From positions 620,001 to 684,000 of the forward strand of contig NZ_CP042464.1 in the NCBI RefSeq assembly GCF_015074785.1: a stretch of DNA of 64,000 nucleotides, given 5' to 3'. The stretch comes from Segatella copri (GTDB lineage: Bacteria; Bacteroidota; Bacteroidia; Bacteroidales; Bacteroidaceae). The notes below the pieces were generated by a model. The model was not told where the DNA came from, made no database searches, and saw only the letters and a list, made by a program, of their open reading frames with translations. This document shows, piece by piece, positions 50,940 through 60,507 of the stretch. The number at the start of each line of letters is the position of its first letter. The first letter of the stretch is position 1. The position numbers and the translations under genes are program-made.

Positions 50940-53159
50940 TTATATTCTCGTTACCTGCTTAACGCCCTTCACGGCGCTCAGTTTCTTGATGAGTGCATCG
51001 GTCTTGCCGGCATCATCAATCATTACGGTAACATTGCCAGAGAAGAGACCATCCTTGGAAGAGATGTTGATGCCTCGCATGATGAGTTTATCTTCCTTGG
51101 AAATGATGTTGGTGATGTTGCTCACAATACCGATATCGTCGTTTCCGATGATGCGTAGCGTGATGGCATACTTGGATGTTCCCTTGCCGCTCCATTTCGC
51201 CTTCACGATGCGGTAACCGAAACGGCGGCGCAGTTCCTTGGCGTTAGGACAATCCATGCGATGTACCTTGATACCCTTGCTGATGGTAACGAATCCGAAG
51301 ATTGGGTCGCCGTAGATAGGGTGGCAGCAATGAGCTAGTTCGAAATCGATGCCCTTGAGGTGCTCATCGATAACCAGCACATCGTCGCTCTGCTTCATCA
51401 GTTCCTCGGTAGGATTCTCAAACTCAAAATTCTCTGCACTTTCTGCAGGCTTGTTGGTATTGGCGAGGTTCAGGTCGTGGTCGCGTTCCTCTATGTATCT
51501 CTCGATGATGCTGTTCACGTCGATTTTCTCCTCGGCTACATCCTTATAGAAGTCTGAGTTCTCCTTATATCCCATTTTCTTGATGATGCGCGCCATGATG
51601 CTCTCATCAATTTCCAGTTTCCTGTTCTTGAATCGGCGCTCCAGAAGTTCCTTGGCATAGAGGCCGTCCTTCTTCTGGGTTTCCTTCAGCGCTAGACGAA
51701 TCTTGGCTTTAGCCTTGGATGTCTGCACGATGTTGAGCCATTCGCGGCGTGGCTTCTGGTTGCTCTGTGTGAGGATTTCTACCTGATCTCCCGAATGGAG
51801 TTCCTGTCGGAAGGTGACGGCTCTTCCGTTAATCTTTCCACCCACACAGGTATTGCCGATGCGGGAGTGGATATAGTAGGCAAAGTCGAGTACCGTAGCT
51901 CCCTTCTGGAAGTTCAGCAGGTCGCCCTTTGGAGTGAACACGTATACTTCGTCTTCCTTCAGATCGGTGGTAAACTGGTCCATCAGCTGCAGATCATCGT
52001 TGCTTTCCAGGGCAGCACGGATATTGGCAAGCCATTCGTCGATACCGCCTTCTCCCTGCTTGATGCCCTTGTAGCGCCAGTGGGCAGCGAGTCCGTGCTC
52101 TGCAATATCGTCCATGCGCTCGGTTCTGATCTGTACCTCTACCCATTTGTTTTCAGGACCCAGTACGGTGGTATGCAGACTTTCATAACCGTTGCTCTTA
52201 GGCACGCTGAGCCAGTCGCGCATACGCTTTGGGTTTGGCTGATACATGTCTGTGATGAGGGCAAAGGTCTGCCAGCACTGCATATACTCTTTCTCTCTTG
52301 GCGCATCGAGGATAATACGGATGGCAAAGAGATCGTATACACCCTCGAAGGCGCACTTCTGCTTTTTCATCTTCTGCCAGATGGAGTGGATACTCTTGGT
52401 GCGGCCCTTCATGTGATATTTCAGACCGGCAGCATCGAGCTTTTCCTGGATTGGCTGGATGAAGCGGGCGATATAGGCATCGCGCGAAGCTTTGGTGGCG
52501 TTCAGCTTGTCCTTTATCATATAGTAGGCATCGTGCTCGAGATACTTCAGACTGAGGTCTTCCAGTTCGCTCTTCAGCTTGTAGAGTCCCAGTTTGTGGG
52601 CGAGTGGGGCATAGAGGTAGCTTGCCTCTTCGCTTACTTCATGCTTTGCCTCTTCCTGTTTGGTATCGCGTATCTGTCTCATCACGTTCACGCGGTCGGC
52701 AATCATGATGAGGATGACGCGCATATCCTCAGAGAATGAGATAAGCAGGTTGCGGAAGTTCTCGCTCTCTATGATAGGGTTGCGCTTGTATAAATCGTGG
52801 ATGCGAAGCAGACCACTGATAATGTGGGCTACGCTATCTCCGTATTTCTTCTGTATCTCTTCGATGGTCTGATAGCCATCGATGACGCTGGTCTGCATCA
52901 GGATGGCGATGATGCCATCTCGTTTCAGACCTATCTCGTTTACTGCGATTTCTGCGGTTTGCAGGGCAGCGAGTATTGGATTCATTCCGAAGACATTGCG
53001 CTTGATCTGATGGTTGATGAAGGCATGCTGTATGTCTTCACGCAGATGCTGCTCATCGCCTGGCTTGAATGTGTCGCCCACGGCGGTTCTCAGGCGCTCC
53101 AGGATTTGGAGTGTCTGTTCCTTTTCTTCGGATGTGAATTTAAAAGGTGTTTCGTTCAT
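50940..53159 (-). CDS. Rel/SpoT-family (p)ppGpp synthetase with degenerate hydrolase domain
   Basis: 739 aa in standard RSH order: HD-like domain (about 40-170), synthetase (about 230-360; YDLFAIRII, GYESLHTTV, VEVQIRT, HGLAAHWRYK), TGS (KEDEVYVFTPKGDLL), helical and zinc-finger-like domain (CCHP), ACT at the end. In the HD part the key residues are gone: HP is NP (60-61), LLHDVVED is LMQTSVID (87-94), while Asp155 of ADR remains. It should make but not degrade (p)ppGpp, like E. coli RelA. Starts 37 bp after a tiny-gene run on the same strand. A separate hydrolase is expected elsewhere. Confidence 0.9.
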   Translation of the reverse strand: MNETPFKFTSEEKEQTLQILERLRTAVGDTFKPGDEQHLREDIQHAFINHQIKRNVFGMNPILAALQTAEIAVNEIGLKRDGIIAILMQTSVIDGYQTIEEIQKKYGDSVAHIISGLLRIHDLYKRNPIIESENFRNLLISFSEDMRVILIMIADRVNVMRQIRDTKQEEAKHEVSEEASYLYAPLAHKLGLYKLKSELEDLSLKYLEHDAYYMIKDKLNATKASRDAYIARFIQPIQEKLDAAGLKYHMKGRTKSIHSIWQKMKKQKCAFEGVYDLFAIRIILDAPREKEYMQCWQTFALITDMYQPNPKRMRDWLSVPKSNGYESLHTTVLGPENKWVEVQIRTERMDDIAEHGLAAHWRYKGIKQGEGGIDEWLANIRAALESNDDLQLMDQFTTDLKEDEVYVFTPKGDLLNFQKGATVLDFAYYIHSRIGNTCVGGKINGRAVTFRQELHSGDQVEILTQSNQKPRREWLNIVQTSKAKAKIRLALKETQKKDGLYAKELLERRFKNRKLEIDESIMARIIKKMGYKENSDFYKDVAEEKIDVNSIIERYIEERDHDLNLANTNKPAESAENFEFENPTEELMKQSDDVLVIDEHLKGIDFELAHCCHPIYGDPIFGFVTISKGIKVHRMDCPNAKELRRRFGYRIVKAKWSGKGTSKYAITLRIIGNDDIGIVSNITNIISKEDKLIMRGINISSKDGLFSGNVTVMIDDAGKTDALIKKLSAVKGVKQVTRI

Positions 53160-53196
53160 TGTCGTTCCCTCCCGTTGATTATATATTATTGAGTTG

Positions 53197-53301
53197 TTAT
53201 AACTCGTCTATCCACTTTCTGCCAGATTTGGTGTAGCTCCAAATGGCTAAGCTCATACCAATAACAGCTCCTATACACATTACTAAAGCAAATCCTTCCA
53301 T
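53197..53301 (-). CDS. 34-aa single-pass membrane peptide, paralogue 2
   Basis: MEGFALVMCIGAVIGMSLAI then WSYTKSGRKWIDEL. One membrane helix (about 4-22) and a short basic tail. Paralogous to the 34-aa product at 53319-53423 (same length, same K-S-G-x-K-W-I-D-x-L end). Upstream of rel by 37 bp. Too short for most gene callers. Confidence 0.75.
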   Translation of the reverse strand: MEGFALVMCIGAVIGMSLAIWSYTKSGRKWIDEL

Positions 53302-53318
53302 AATACTTATACTATATG

Positions 53319-53423
53319 TTATAAACTGTCTATCCACTTCTGACCTGATTTTGTGTTGAGCCAGATGGCGAAGCTGGCGCTAATTACGGCACTCAGCCCC
53401 ATAAATATTGTTATTAACTCCAT
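53319..53423 (-). CDS. 34-aa single-pass membrane peptide, paralogue 1
   Basis: MELITIFMGLSAVISASFAI then WLNTKSGQKWIDSL. Same layout as the neighbour at 53197. Starts 5 bp after the stop of the 81-aa membrane-protein gene, so translation is coupled. The tandem, conserved KSGxKWID motif argues that both are real. Confidence 0.78.
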   Translation of the reverse strand: MELITIFMGLSAVISASFAIWLNTKSGQKWIDSL

Positions 53424-53428
53424 AATTA

Positions 53429-53674
53429 TTATTTTTTATCGTTATACTTCATCACTCTGTTAGCACTATAGGCAAGGAAGAGTGCTGAGGCTATGCCCAG
53501 TACTAAGAAGAGGATATTGTAAATGCCAATAGTTTCGCCGGTAACCAAGGGGGAAAAACCTCCAATTCCGGTTCCACTAATGAATAAGTTTGATACTCCG
53601 TACAGATACGTTGATAGCAACGTTCTTCTGTCGTGCTCTTTTGATAATTTACTAACCATGTCGCAATATTCCAT
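53429..53674 (-). CDS. Small two-helix membrane protein
   Basis: 81 aa from ATG 53674 (alternative starts 53659, or TTG at 53692 outside ATG usage). Helices GVSNLFISGTGIGGFSPLVTG (weak) and IGIYNILFLVLGIASALFLAYSA, ending VMKYNDKK. First gene of a set with two 34-aa membrane peptides and possibly rel. Family not certain. Confidence 0.7.
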   Translation of the reverse strand: MEYCDMVSKLSKEHDRRTLLSTYLYGVSNLFISGTGIGGFSPLVTGETIGIYNILFLVLGIASALFLAYSANRVMKYNDKK

Positions 53675-53737
53675 TTTAAATTTGACAAACAATGGCGATT
53701 CGGCGTTAAAAACGCCTACTTCGTTAAATTTTCAATG

Positions 53738-53745
53738 CAAAGGTA
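53738..53745 (-). promoter_or_regulatory. -7 element of the small-membrane-gene/rel run
   Basis: TACCTTTG on the minus strand, about 64 bp before ATG 53674; divergent to the DUF4301 promoter. Confidence 0.6.
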
Positions 53746-53787
53746 CAAAAAAAAGCGGAAATATTTCTGATTATCAGAAAAAACTAT

Positions 53788-53795
53788 TATCTTTG
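53788..53795 (+). promoter_or_regulatory. -7 element of the DUF4301 gene
   Basis: TATCTTTG, 38 bp before ATG 53834. Confidence 0.65.
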
Positions 53796-53833
53796 TAGCA
53801 CATATAGTGTAAATTTAACATAAATATGGTATT

Positions 53834-55417
53834 ATGAATCAGCAAGATCTAAACCAAATCTCTGCTCGCGGTATCTCCGAGCAGCAGATTGAACATCAGT
53901 TGGAACAAATCAAGAATGGTTTCCCATTCCTCAAGCTCGAGGGCGCGGCTGCCATCGGTAAGGGTATCATGGCTCCTACAGCTCAGGAAGTAGAGGACTA
54001 CGAGAAGGCGTGGAACGACTACAAGGCTGAGGGTCACAAGATTGTGAAGTTCGTACCTGCTTCAGGTGCGGCAAGCCGCATGTTCAAGAACATGTTTGCA
54101 TTCCTCGATGCTCCATACGATGTTCCTACTACTGACTTCGAAAAACAATTCTTCGAGAATATCAAGAAGTTTGCTTTCCGCAAGGCACTCTGCGATAAGT
54201 GCCATGTAAACAACGAGAAGGGTATCATGTGCCTTATCAAGAAGGGTGATTACAAGGCTGTTGTGGCTAATCTCCTCAAGCCAGAGGGATTGAACTACGG
54301 TCAGTTGCCTAAGGGATTGCTCCAGTTCCACGAGTATGAGGACGAGGTTCGCACCCCAATGGAGGAGCACCTGGTTGAGGCTGCGCTCTATGCAAGCAGC
54401 AACGGCGAGGCAAACGTTCATTTCACCGTTTCTCACGACCACCTGGAAATCTTCAAGCAGATGGTAGCCGAGAAGGCAGATAAGTATGCACAGCGCTACG
54501 GCATCAAGTATAACATCTCTTTCTCAGAGCAGAAGCCTAGCACCGATACCATCGCTGCCAATCCAGACAATACTCCATTCCGTAACGAGGATGGCTCTTT
54601 GCTGTTCCGTCCGGGCGGTCATGGTGCACTCATCGAGAACCTCAACGAGATTGATGCTGATGTGGTATTCATCAAGAATATTGACAATGTGGTTCCTGAT
54701 CGCCTGAAGGCTGAGACTGTTACCTGGAAGCAGGTGATTGCAGGTGTATTGGTTACTCTGCAGAAACAGGCTTTCAATTATCTGAAGGTTTTGGATTCTG
54801 GTCAGTACAACCATGAGAAGCTGGAGAAGATTATACGCTTCGTTCAGCGCGATCTCTGCTGCCGCAAGGCTGATATCAAGGAGCTGGAGGATGCCGAACT
54901 GGTTATCTATCTGCGTAAGAAGTTGAACCGTCCTATGCGTGTCTGCGGTGTCGTTAAGAACGTAGGCGAGCCTGGTGGTGGTCCATTCCTTACCTATAAT
55001 CAGGATGGCACTGTAAGCCTTCAGATTCTGGAGAGCTCTCAGATTGACAAGAATAACGAGGAGTATATGAAGATGTTCACCGAGGGTACTCACTTCAACC
55101 CAGTAGATCTCGTCTGCGCTACCAAGGATTACCAGGGCAATGCCTTCGATCTTCCTAAGTTCGTTGATCCATCTACCGGTTTCATCTCCAGCAAGAGTAA
55201 GAATGGTAAGGATTTGAAGGCACTCGAGTTGCCAGGTCTCTGGAATGGTGCGATGAGTGACTGGAATACAGTATTCGTAGAGGTTCCTCTCGGTACCTTC
55301 AACCCAGTGAAGACCGTGAACGATCTGCTCCGCGACCAGCATCAGGCTGTAGAGGGTGGTATCAAGCACGAGCATCATCACGAGCACGGAGAGGGCGGTT
55401 GCTGCGGTAAGCACTAA
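53834..55417 (+). CDS. DUF4301 protein with His/Cys-rich tail
   Basis: 527 aa. N-terminal region FVPASGAASRMFKNMFAF and central FRPGGHGALIENLNEIDADVVFIKNIDNVVPD are characteristic of DUF4301, a family with sugar-nucleotidyltransferase-like features (GGHGAL, IDNV). The C-terminal 17 residues (HEHHHEHGEGGCCGKH) are a likely metal-binding tail. Cytoplasmic. Function unproven; transferase-like activity is inferred from motifs. Confidence 0.85.
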   Translation: MNQQDLNQISARGISEQQIEHQLEQIKNGFPFLKLEGAAAIGKGIMAPTAQEVEDYEKAWNDYKAEGHKIVKFVPASGAASRMFKNMFAFLDAPYDVPTTDFEKQFFENIKKFAFRKALCDKCHVNNEKGIMCLIKKGDYKAVVANLLKPEGLNYGQLPKGLLQFHEYEDEVRTPMEEHLVEAALYASSNGEANVHFTVSHDHLEIFKQMVAEKADKYAQRYGIKYNISFSEQKPSTDTIAANPDNTPFRNEDGSLLFRPGGHGALIENLNEIDADVVFIKNIDNVVPDRLKAETVTWKQVIAGVLVTLQKQAFNYLKVLDSGQYNHEKLEKIIRFVQRDLCCRKADIKELEDAELVIYLRKKLNRPMRVCGVVKNVGEPGGGPFLTYNQDGTVSLQILESSQIDKNNEEYMKMFTEGTHFNPVDLVCATKDYQGNAFDLPKFVDPSTGFISSKSKNGKDLKALELPGLWNGAMSDWNTVFVEVPLGTFNPVKTVNDLLRDQHQAVEGGIKHEHHHEHGEGGCCGKH

Positions 55418-55458
55418 TCTCCGATTCCGTATATCTCGATGGTAAGATATAAACACAA

Positions 55459-55502
55459 TAAAGGCTCAGTTCCCGATTTTATTCGAGGATTGAGCCTTTA
55501 TC
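55459..55502 (+). terminator. Terminator of the DUF4301 gene
   Basis: taaaggctca (55459-55468) pairs with tgagccttta (55491-55500); the T tract is weak. Confidence 0.6.
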
Positions 55503-55631
55503 ATTGATCTAGTAATGTGTCAGCTAAAAATTATAAGATGTTCTGAATCAAATAAAAAATAGCCTTTTGCTTCTGTTCTGCTAAAGGAAAACTATCTGAT
55601 ACAAAGGATAGGAATCCTTAGCAGGAAGTTC

Positions 55632-55748
55632 TTAGTTGTACCAAATTTCTCCACCTAATACTGTTGGATACTCTTCAGCTTTTTCTCTTTCTACAGGAGC
55701 CGTAATTTCTACGAACTCACCATACTTCTTTACCTTGTTAATGTTCAT
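55632..55748 (-). CDS. 38-aa peptide with double-glycine motif
   Basis: MNINKVKKYGEFVEITAPVE, then REKAEEYPTVLGGEIWYN. An N-terminal basic start, an acidic middle and a C-terminal VLGG followed by the short EIWYN. Such GG-ending leaders precede small exported or modified peptides in RiPP and pheromone systems; no maturase or transporter lies nearby in this window. It has its own consensus promoter (55835-55865) and a leader of about 80 nt, so it is likely expressed. May also be a stand-alone regulatory peptide. Confidence 0.6.
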   Translation of the reverse strand: MNINKVKKYGEFVEITAPVEREKAEEYPTVLGGEIWYN

Positions 55749-55834
55749 AATTTGTAGGGTTTGTTGATTTATTAATTTATATTACGGATTGGTATCTATT
55801 AAGGATACTGATCTTTTACTTTTCTTCTACGCTG

Positions 55835-55865
55835 CAAAGTTACACAAAAAAATGATATGCAACAA
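55835..55865 (-). promoter_or_regulatory. Promoter of the GG-peptide gene
   Basis: On the minus strand TTG (55863-55865), 20 bp, TAACTTTG (55835-55842). Remainder of 55866-56091 holds only an AT-rich stretch and the hairpin at 55991-56052. Confidence 0.72.
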
Positions 55866-55990
55866 GTTTTTTGGCTAAAAATCTGTCGATATTTAACCTT
55901 CTTTAAAGGTTTTCTGCATATTTCCTGCAATACTATTCAGTTTTAGTAGAATATTTTTGTTTGTTTCGCTAAATGACTCATAATGAGTGA

Positions 55991-56052
55991 GTAAATGACA
56001 GTTTGCCAATCTGTAGTTTAATCGTATACACTATCGGGAGACTGTCATTTAC
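55991..56052. repeat. 12-bp inverted repeat with 38-nt loop
   Basis: gtaaatgacagt (55991-56002) and actgtcatttac (56041-56052) are exact complements. No T tract follows, so it is not a good terminator of ansA; possibly a protein site or degraded element. Confidence 0.5.
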
Positions 56053-56091
56053 TTCATTGCTTCATTGTATGGATGAAGATTTCACCTTATA

Positions 56092-57123
56092 TTATATAGA
56101 GATTTCGCCCGCCAGGGATTCAGTCAGTTTTTCTCTTACCTTTTTATTGTCTGCATATCTTCCTTGCAGATACATCATCTTGGTGACCATAGCCTCTACC
56201 GTAGAATCGTATCCGCTTATCACATGAGCGGTTTTCAACTGGAAGCCGGCTCCGTAGCGTTCCATCTCTACACTGCCCGTAAGACATTGGCTGATATTCA
56301 CGATGTTTACTCCGCGATGGGCAGCCTGATCCAGAAGACGCATGATCCATGGCGTGTGAGGAGCATTGCCTGAACCGAAAGTACGCATCACGATGCCGCG
56401 GAGGTCTGGTGATTCCATCACGTGGCGCACAATGTTATCCTGGATACCCGGGAAGAGGCTGAATACGATGACGTTCTGATCGAGCTTCAGATGTGGAACC
56501 ATTGGCTTTCTGTAATCCGGTGTAAGAATGTGATGGTCGTGATATTGGAAATTGATTCCTACATCGCAGAGGTGAGGGTAGTTGAATGATTCGAAAGCAT
56601 GAAATCCCTCGGCATTGATCTTGATGGCACGGTTACCGCGAATTAGCTTGCCGTTGAAAAAGATGCATACCTCGGGCACCATAGGGCGTCCTTCAGCATT
56701 CTTGGCAGAAGCAATCTCTATGGCTGTCATCAGATTCTCCTTGCCGTCGGTTCGCAATTCACCGATAGGCAACTGGCTACCTGTCAATATTACAGGCTTG
56801 GTCAGATTCTCAAGCATGAAAGATAGGGCAGATGAAGTGTAAGCCATAGTATCGGTGCCATGAAGGATTACGAATCCGTCATAGTCGTTGTAGTTGTTGG
56901 ATATCATGCTTACGATTTCTGCCCAGCGCATTGGATCCATGTCGCTGGAATCGATAGGTGGGTCGAATTTTCGCACATCGATTTCTGCCTGAATGAGCTT
57001 GAATTCGGGCATGGAAGAAACGAGGTGATTGAAATCAAGAGGTTCCAATACACCTGTCATCGGGTCCTTTCCCATACCGATGGTACCACCGGTATAGATG
57101 ATGAGAATCTTTGGTTTTGCCAT
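56092..57123 (-). CDS. ansA: Type I L-asparaginase
   Basis: 343 aa. IYTGGTIGMGKDPMTGVLEP with the first catalytic Thr, ILHGTDTMAYTSSALSFML with the second Thr-Asp, and a C-terminal domain of the cytoplasmic AnsA type; no signal peptide. Hydrolyses Asn to Asp. Own promoter at 57162-57191. Confidence 0.95.
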   Translation of the reverse strand: MAKPKILIIYTGGTIGMGKDPMTGVLEPLDFNHLVSSMPEFKLIQAEIDVRKFDPPIDSSDMDPMRWAEIVSMISNNYNDYDGFVILHGTDTMAYTSSALSFMLENLTKPVILTGSQLPIGELRTDGKENLMTAIEIASAKNAEGRPMVPEVCIFFNGKLIRGNRAIKINAEGFHAFESFNYPHLCDVGINFQYHDHHILTPDYRKPMVPHLKLDQNVIVFSLFPGIQDNIVRHVMESPDLRGIVMRTFGSGNAPHTPWIMRLLDQAAHRGVNIVNISQCLTGSVEMERYGAGFQLKTAHVISGYDSTVEAMVTKMMYLQGRYADNKKVREKLTESLAGEISI

Positions 57124-57161
57124 TTTCTATGTTTCTTTACATTTTGTCACGTTATCGGATG

Positions 57162-57191
57162 CAAAGATAATGAAAATATTTGTTTCTCCAA
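57162..57191 (-). promoter_or_regulatory. Promoter of ansA
   Basis: On the minus strand TTG (57189-57191), 19 bp, TATCTTTG (57162-57169), 39 bp before the ATG at 57123. Confidence 0.7.
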
Positions 57192-57370
57192 AACTTATTG
57201 GCTAAAAATGTATCTGGATTTTACAAAGTGTTACGAAATATTGGTAGAAAAGCAAATGAAAACTTCAATATGTCAGCATTTCCGGTCTTAAAAGCCCTTA
57301 ATATAAAGAGGTATTTGCAAAGTTTAGCAAAATAAATGCATTTTTATTCGCTTGTTACAAAAAGAAATCG

Positions 57371-57378
57371 TACTTTTG
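57371..57378 (+). promoter_or_regulatory. -7 element of thrS
   Basis: TACTTTTG, 30 bp before ATG 57409; a TTG at 57352-57354 is spaced by 16 bp, shorter than usual. Confidence 0.6.
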
Positions 57379-57408
57379 CAGACGATTTAATAAAAATACT
57401 AAGTTGTT

Positions 57409-59361
57409 ATGGTAAAAATCACATTCCCAGACGGATCTGTTCGTGAGTATGAACAGGGCGTAACTGGCTTACAAATCGCCGAGAGCATCTCACCGGCTCT
57501 CGCTCGCAACGTTGTATCTTGCGGTGTTAATGGTGAGACAGTAGAGTTGAACCGTCCTATCAATGAGGATGCAAATGTAGAACTCTACAAGTTTGAGGAT
57601 GAGCAGGGTAAGCACACATTCTGGCATACATCTGCCCACTTGTTGGCTGAGGCTCTTCAGGAGCTTTACCCAGGCATCCAGTTCGGTTTCGGTCCAGCCG
57701 TAGAGAGTGGTTTCTTCTACGACGTGATGCCAGCCGAGGGTCAGGTGATCTCAGAGAATGATTTCGCCAAGATTGAGGCTAAGATGATGGAACTTGCCAA
57801 GAAGAACGAACCTGTGGTTCGCAAGGAGGTGGCTAAGGCTGATGCGCTCGCTGAGTTCAAGGCTGATGGTCAGACTTACAAGTGCGAGCATATTGAGCAG
57901 GACTTGGAGGATGGTACCATCACCACATATACCCAGGGCAATTTCACCGACCTTTGCCGTGGTCCTCATTTGATGAACACTGGCCTTATCAAGGCTGTGA
58001 AGATTACAAGTGTGGCTGGTGCTTTCTGGCGCGGTGATGCCAAGCGCGAGCAGATGACCCGTATCTACGGTATCAGCTTCCCAAAGAAGAAGATGCTCGA
58101 CGAGTACTTGGTAATTCTCGAAGAGGCTAAGAAGCGTGACCACCGTAAGATTGGTAAGGAGATGGAACTCTTCATGTTCTCAGAGCGTGTAGGAAAGGGT
58201 CTTCCTATCTGGTTGCCAAAGGGTACACAGCTCCGTCTGCGTCTGCAGGAGTTGCTCCGTTCTCTCCTGAAGCCTTACAACTATCAGGAGGTTATCTGTC
58301 CAGGTATCGGTGGCAAGAGTCTCTATGTTACATCTGGTCACTATGCTCACTATGGCAAGGATGCATTCCAGCCTATCCAGACACCGGAGGAGGATGAGGA
58401 GTATATGCTCAAGCCAATGAACTGTCCTCACCACTGCGAGGTCTACGCTCGCAAGCCACGTTCTTACAAGGATCTTCCTTTGCGTATCGCAGAGTTCGGT
58501 ACTGTATTCCGCTATGAGAAGAGCGGTGAGCTCCATGGTTTGACTCGTGTTCGTACATTTACACAGGATGATGCCCATATCTTCGTCCGTTCAGAGCAGG
58601 TGAAGTCAGAGTTCGAGAACGTAATCGACGTAATCTTGAAGGTATTCAAGATCTTCGGTTTCGAGAACTACGAGGCACAGATTTCTCTCCGCGACCCTAA
58701 GGATACAGAGAAGTATATCGGTTCTGATGAGATTTGGGAAGAGAGCGAGAATGCTATCCGCGAGGCTTGCAAGGAGAAGGGACTTGAGACTCGTGAAGAG
58801 ATTGGTGAGGCTGCCTTCTATGGTCCTAAGCTCGACTTCATGGTGAAGGATGCCATCGGTCGTCGTTGGCAGTTGGGTACCATCCAGGTGGATTACAACT
58901 TGCCAGAGCGTTTCAAGCTGGAGTATACTGCCGAGGATAACTCTAAGAAGACTCCTGTGATGATTCACCGTGCACCATTCGGTTCACTGGAGCGATTCAC
59001 AGCCGTTCTCATCGAGCATACAGCCGGTCACTTCCCATTGTGGTTGACTCCAGATCAGGTTGCAATTCTCCCTATCTCTGAGAAGTTCAACGACTATGCC
59101 CAGAAGGTACGTCAGTATCTTGACAAGCAGGGTGTACGTGCTCTCGTTGATGACCGTAACGAGAAGATTGGCCGCAAGATTCGTGACAACGAGTTGAAGC
59201 GTGTTCCTTACATGGTCATCGTAGGTGAGAAGGAGAGTGCCGAGGGCCTCGTTTCTATGCGTAAGCAGGGTGGTGGCGAACAGGCTACCATGAGCATGGA
59301 AGAGTTCGCTCAGCGCATCAATGCCGAGGTTGCAGAGCAATTGAAGGCCGCTGAAGAGTAA
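57409..59361 (+). CDS. thrS: Threonyl-tRNA synthetase
   Basis: 650 aa. N-terminal TGS (1-60), editing domain with [11 protein letters not shown] and later HxxxC-like C (RGPHL), class II core with [38 protein letters not shown] and [13 protein letters not shown], anticodon-binding domain at the end. Full length for bacteria. Confidence 0.97.
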   Translation: MVKITFPDGSVREYEQGVTGLQIAESISPALARNVVSCGVNGETVELNRPINEDANVELYKFEDEQGKHTFWHTSAHLLAEALQELYPGIQFGFGPAVESGFFYDVMPAEGQVISENDFAKIEAKMMELAKKNEPVVRKEVAKADALAEFKADGQTYKCEHIEQDLEDGTITTYTQGNFTDLCRGPHLMNTGLIKAVKITSVAGAFWRGDAKREQMTRIYGISFPKKKMLDEYLVILEEAKKRDHRKIGKEMELFMFSERVGKGLPIWLPKGTQLRLRLQELLRSLLKPYNYQEVICPGIGGKSLYVTSGHYAHYGKDAFQPIQTPEEDEEYMLKPMNCPHHCEVYARKPRSYKDLPLRIAEFGTVFRYEKSGELHGLTRVRTFTQDDAHIFVRSEQVKSEFENVIDVILKVFKIFGFENYEAQISLRDPKDTEKYIGSDEIWEESENAIREACKEKGLETREEIGEAAFYGPKLDFMVKDAIGRRWQLGTIQVDYNLPERFKLEYTAEDNSKKTPVMIHRAPFGSLERFTAVLIEHTAGHFPLWLTPDQVAILPISEKFNDYAQKVRQYLDKQGVRALVDDRNEKIGRKIRDNELKRVPYMVIVGEKESAEGLVSMRKQGGGEQATMSMEEFAQRINAEVAEQLKAAEE

Positions 59362-59372
59362 AAATGAGATAT

Positions 59373-59410
59373 AAATCCGCAGGTTTCTTTGGAAATCTGC
59401 GGATTTTTTT
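59373..59410 (+). terminator. Terminator of thrS
   Basis: aaatccgcag (59373-59382) pairs with ctgcggattt (59397-59406), T run to 59410. Confidence 0.85.
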
Positions 59411-59428
59411 AAAATAACCCACTGAAAA

Positions 59429-59460
59429 TTTGGTGGTTTCACAAAATAATCGTAACTTTG
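59429..59460 (+). promoter_or_regulatory. Promoter of infC-rpmI-rplT
   Basis: TTTG at 59429-59432, 20 bp, TAACTTTG at 59453-59460. Confidence 0.8.
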
Positions 59461-59505
59461 CAGCCGTTTAATCAAAAAGACAAAAAAGAATATATCGAAT
59501 AGTTA

Positions 59506-60192
59506 ATGAAAAATGACAAAATGAAAAATCAGTACCGCGTAAACGAACAGATTCGTGCACGCGACGTGAGAGTAGTGAGTGATGGTGGAGCAGAAGTGAT
59601 GCCAGCACGTAAGGCGTTGGAGTTGGCACGTCAGCAAGAGCTTGACTTGGTCGAGATATCTCCTAATGCGCAACCACCCGTTTGCCGTATAGTTGACTAT
59701 TCTAAATTCCTTTACCAGCAGAAGAAGCATGCAAAGGAAATGAAGCAGAAGCAGGTAAAGGTGGAGACCAAGGAAATCCGTTTCGGACCTCAGACCGATG
59801 AGCACGACTATCAGTTCAAGCTCAAGCACGCTATGGAGTTCCTCAACGAGGGTAACAAGGTTCGTGCATACGTTTTCTTCCGTGGTCGCTCTATTCTCTT
59901 CAAGGAGCAGGGTGAGGTTCTTCTTCTCCGTTTCGCCAATGATTTGGAAGAGTACGGAAAGGTAGAGCAGATGCCAAAGCTCGAAGGTAAGAAGATGTTC
60001 CTCTACATGAGTCCTAAGAAGGCTGGTACTGCTAAGAAGAGCCAGCAGAAGATGGACCGTGAGAAGCGAGAGGCTGAAGCTAAGGCTGCTGCAGATGCAG
60101 AGCGCGCTGCTAATGCTGAGAAGAATGGCTTGCTCGCCAATGCTAAAGGCGGCGATGCCCTGAAGAAACTCGCAGAAGGAACAGAGGATTAA
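59506..60192 (+). CDS. infC: Translation initiation factor IF-3
   Basis: 228 aa. N-domain [15 protein letters not shown] with [18 protein letters not shown], a lysine-rich linker, and the C-domain [21 protein letters not shown]. The last 45 residues are an Ala/Lys-rich tail longer than in E. coli, as in Bacteroidota. ATG start, unlike AUU of enterobacteria; alternative ATG at 59521. First gene of the conserved infC-rpmI-rplT cluster. Confidence 0.96.
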   Translation: MKNDKMKNQYRVNEQIRARDVRVVSDGGAEVMPARKALELARQQELDLVEISPNAQPPVCRIVDYSKFLYQQKKHAKEMKQKQVKVETKEIRFGPQTDEHDYQFKLKHAMEFLNEGNKVRAYVFFRGRSILFKEQGEVLLLRFANDLEEYGKVEQMPKLEGKKMFLYMSPKKAGTAKKSQQKMDREKREAEAKAAADAERAANAEKNGLLANAKGGDALKKLAEGTED

Positions 60193-60270
60193 GAAAAAAA
60201 AGATGCGTAACGCCCTGGTATATGCGTTGCCATCGCTATAATAAATAACAATTTAAAATTAAAAGTAAAA

Positions 60271-60468
60271 ATGCCAAAAGTAAAGACTAATTCCGGCGCA
60301 AAGAAGAGATTCCGTTTCACCGGTACAGGTAAGATTAAGCGTCATCACGCTTTTCACAGTCACATCTTGACTAAGAAGACAAAGAAGCAGAAGAGAAATC
60401 TCCTCGGCGAGACTCTCGTAGACCGTTCAAACTTGAAGCAGGTTCGCGACTTGCTCTGCCTCCGTTAA
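60271..60468 (+). CDS. rpmI: Ribosomal protein bL35
   Basis: 65 aa. [20 protein letters not shown] and the basic [20 protein letters not shown] stretch identify L35. Between infC and rplT, gaps of 78 and 39 bp. A short gtaacgc/gcgttgc hairpin (about 60206-60228) lies in the infC-rpmI gap and could be an autogenous control site; unproven. Confidence 0.96.
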   Translation: MPKVKTNSGAKKRFRFTGTGKIKRHHAFHSHILTKKTKKQKRNLLGETLVDRSNLKQVRDLLCLR

Positions 60469-60507
60469 TTATTAACTTTTTAGTCGAACTTTTAAAGAAA
60501 AAAAATT

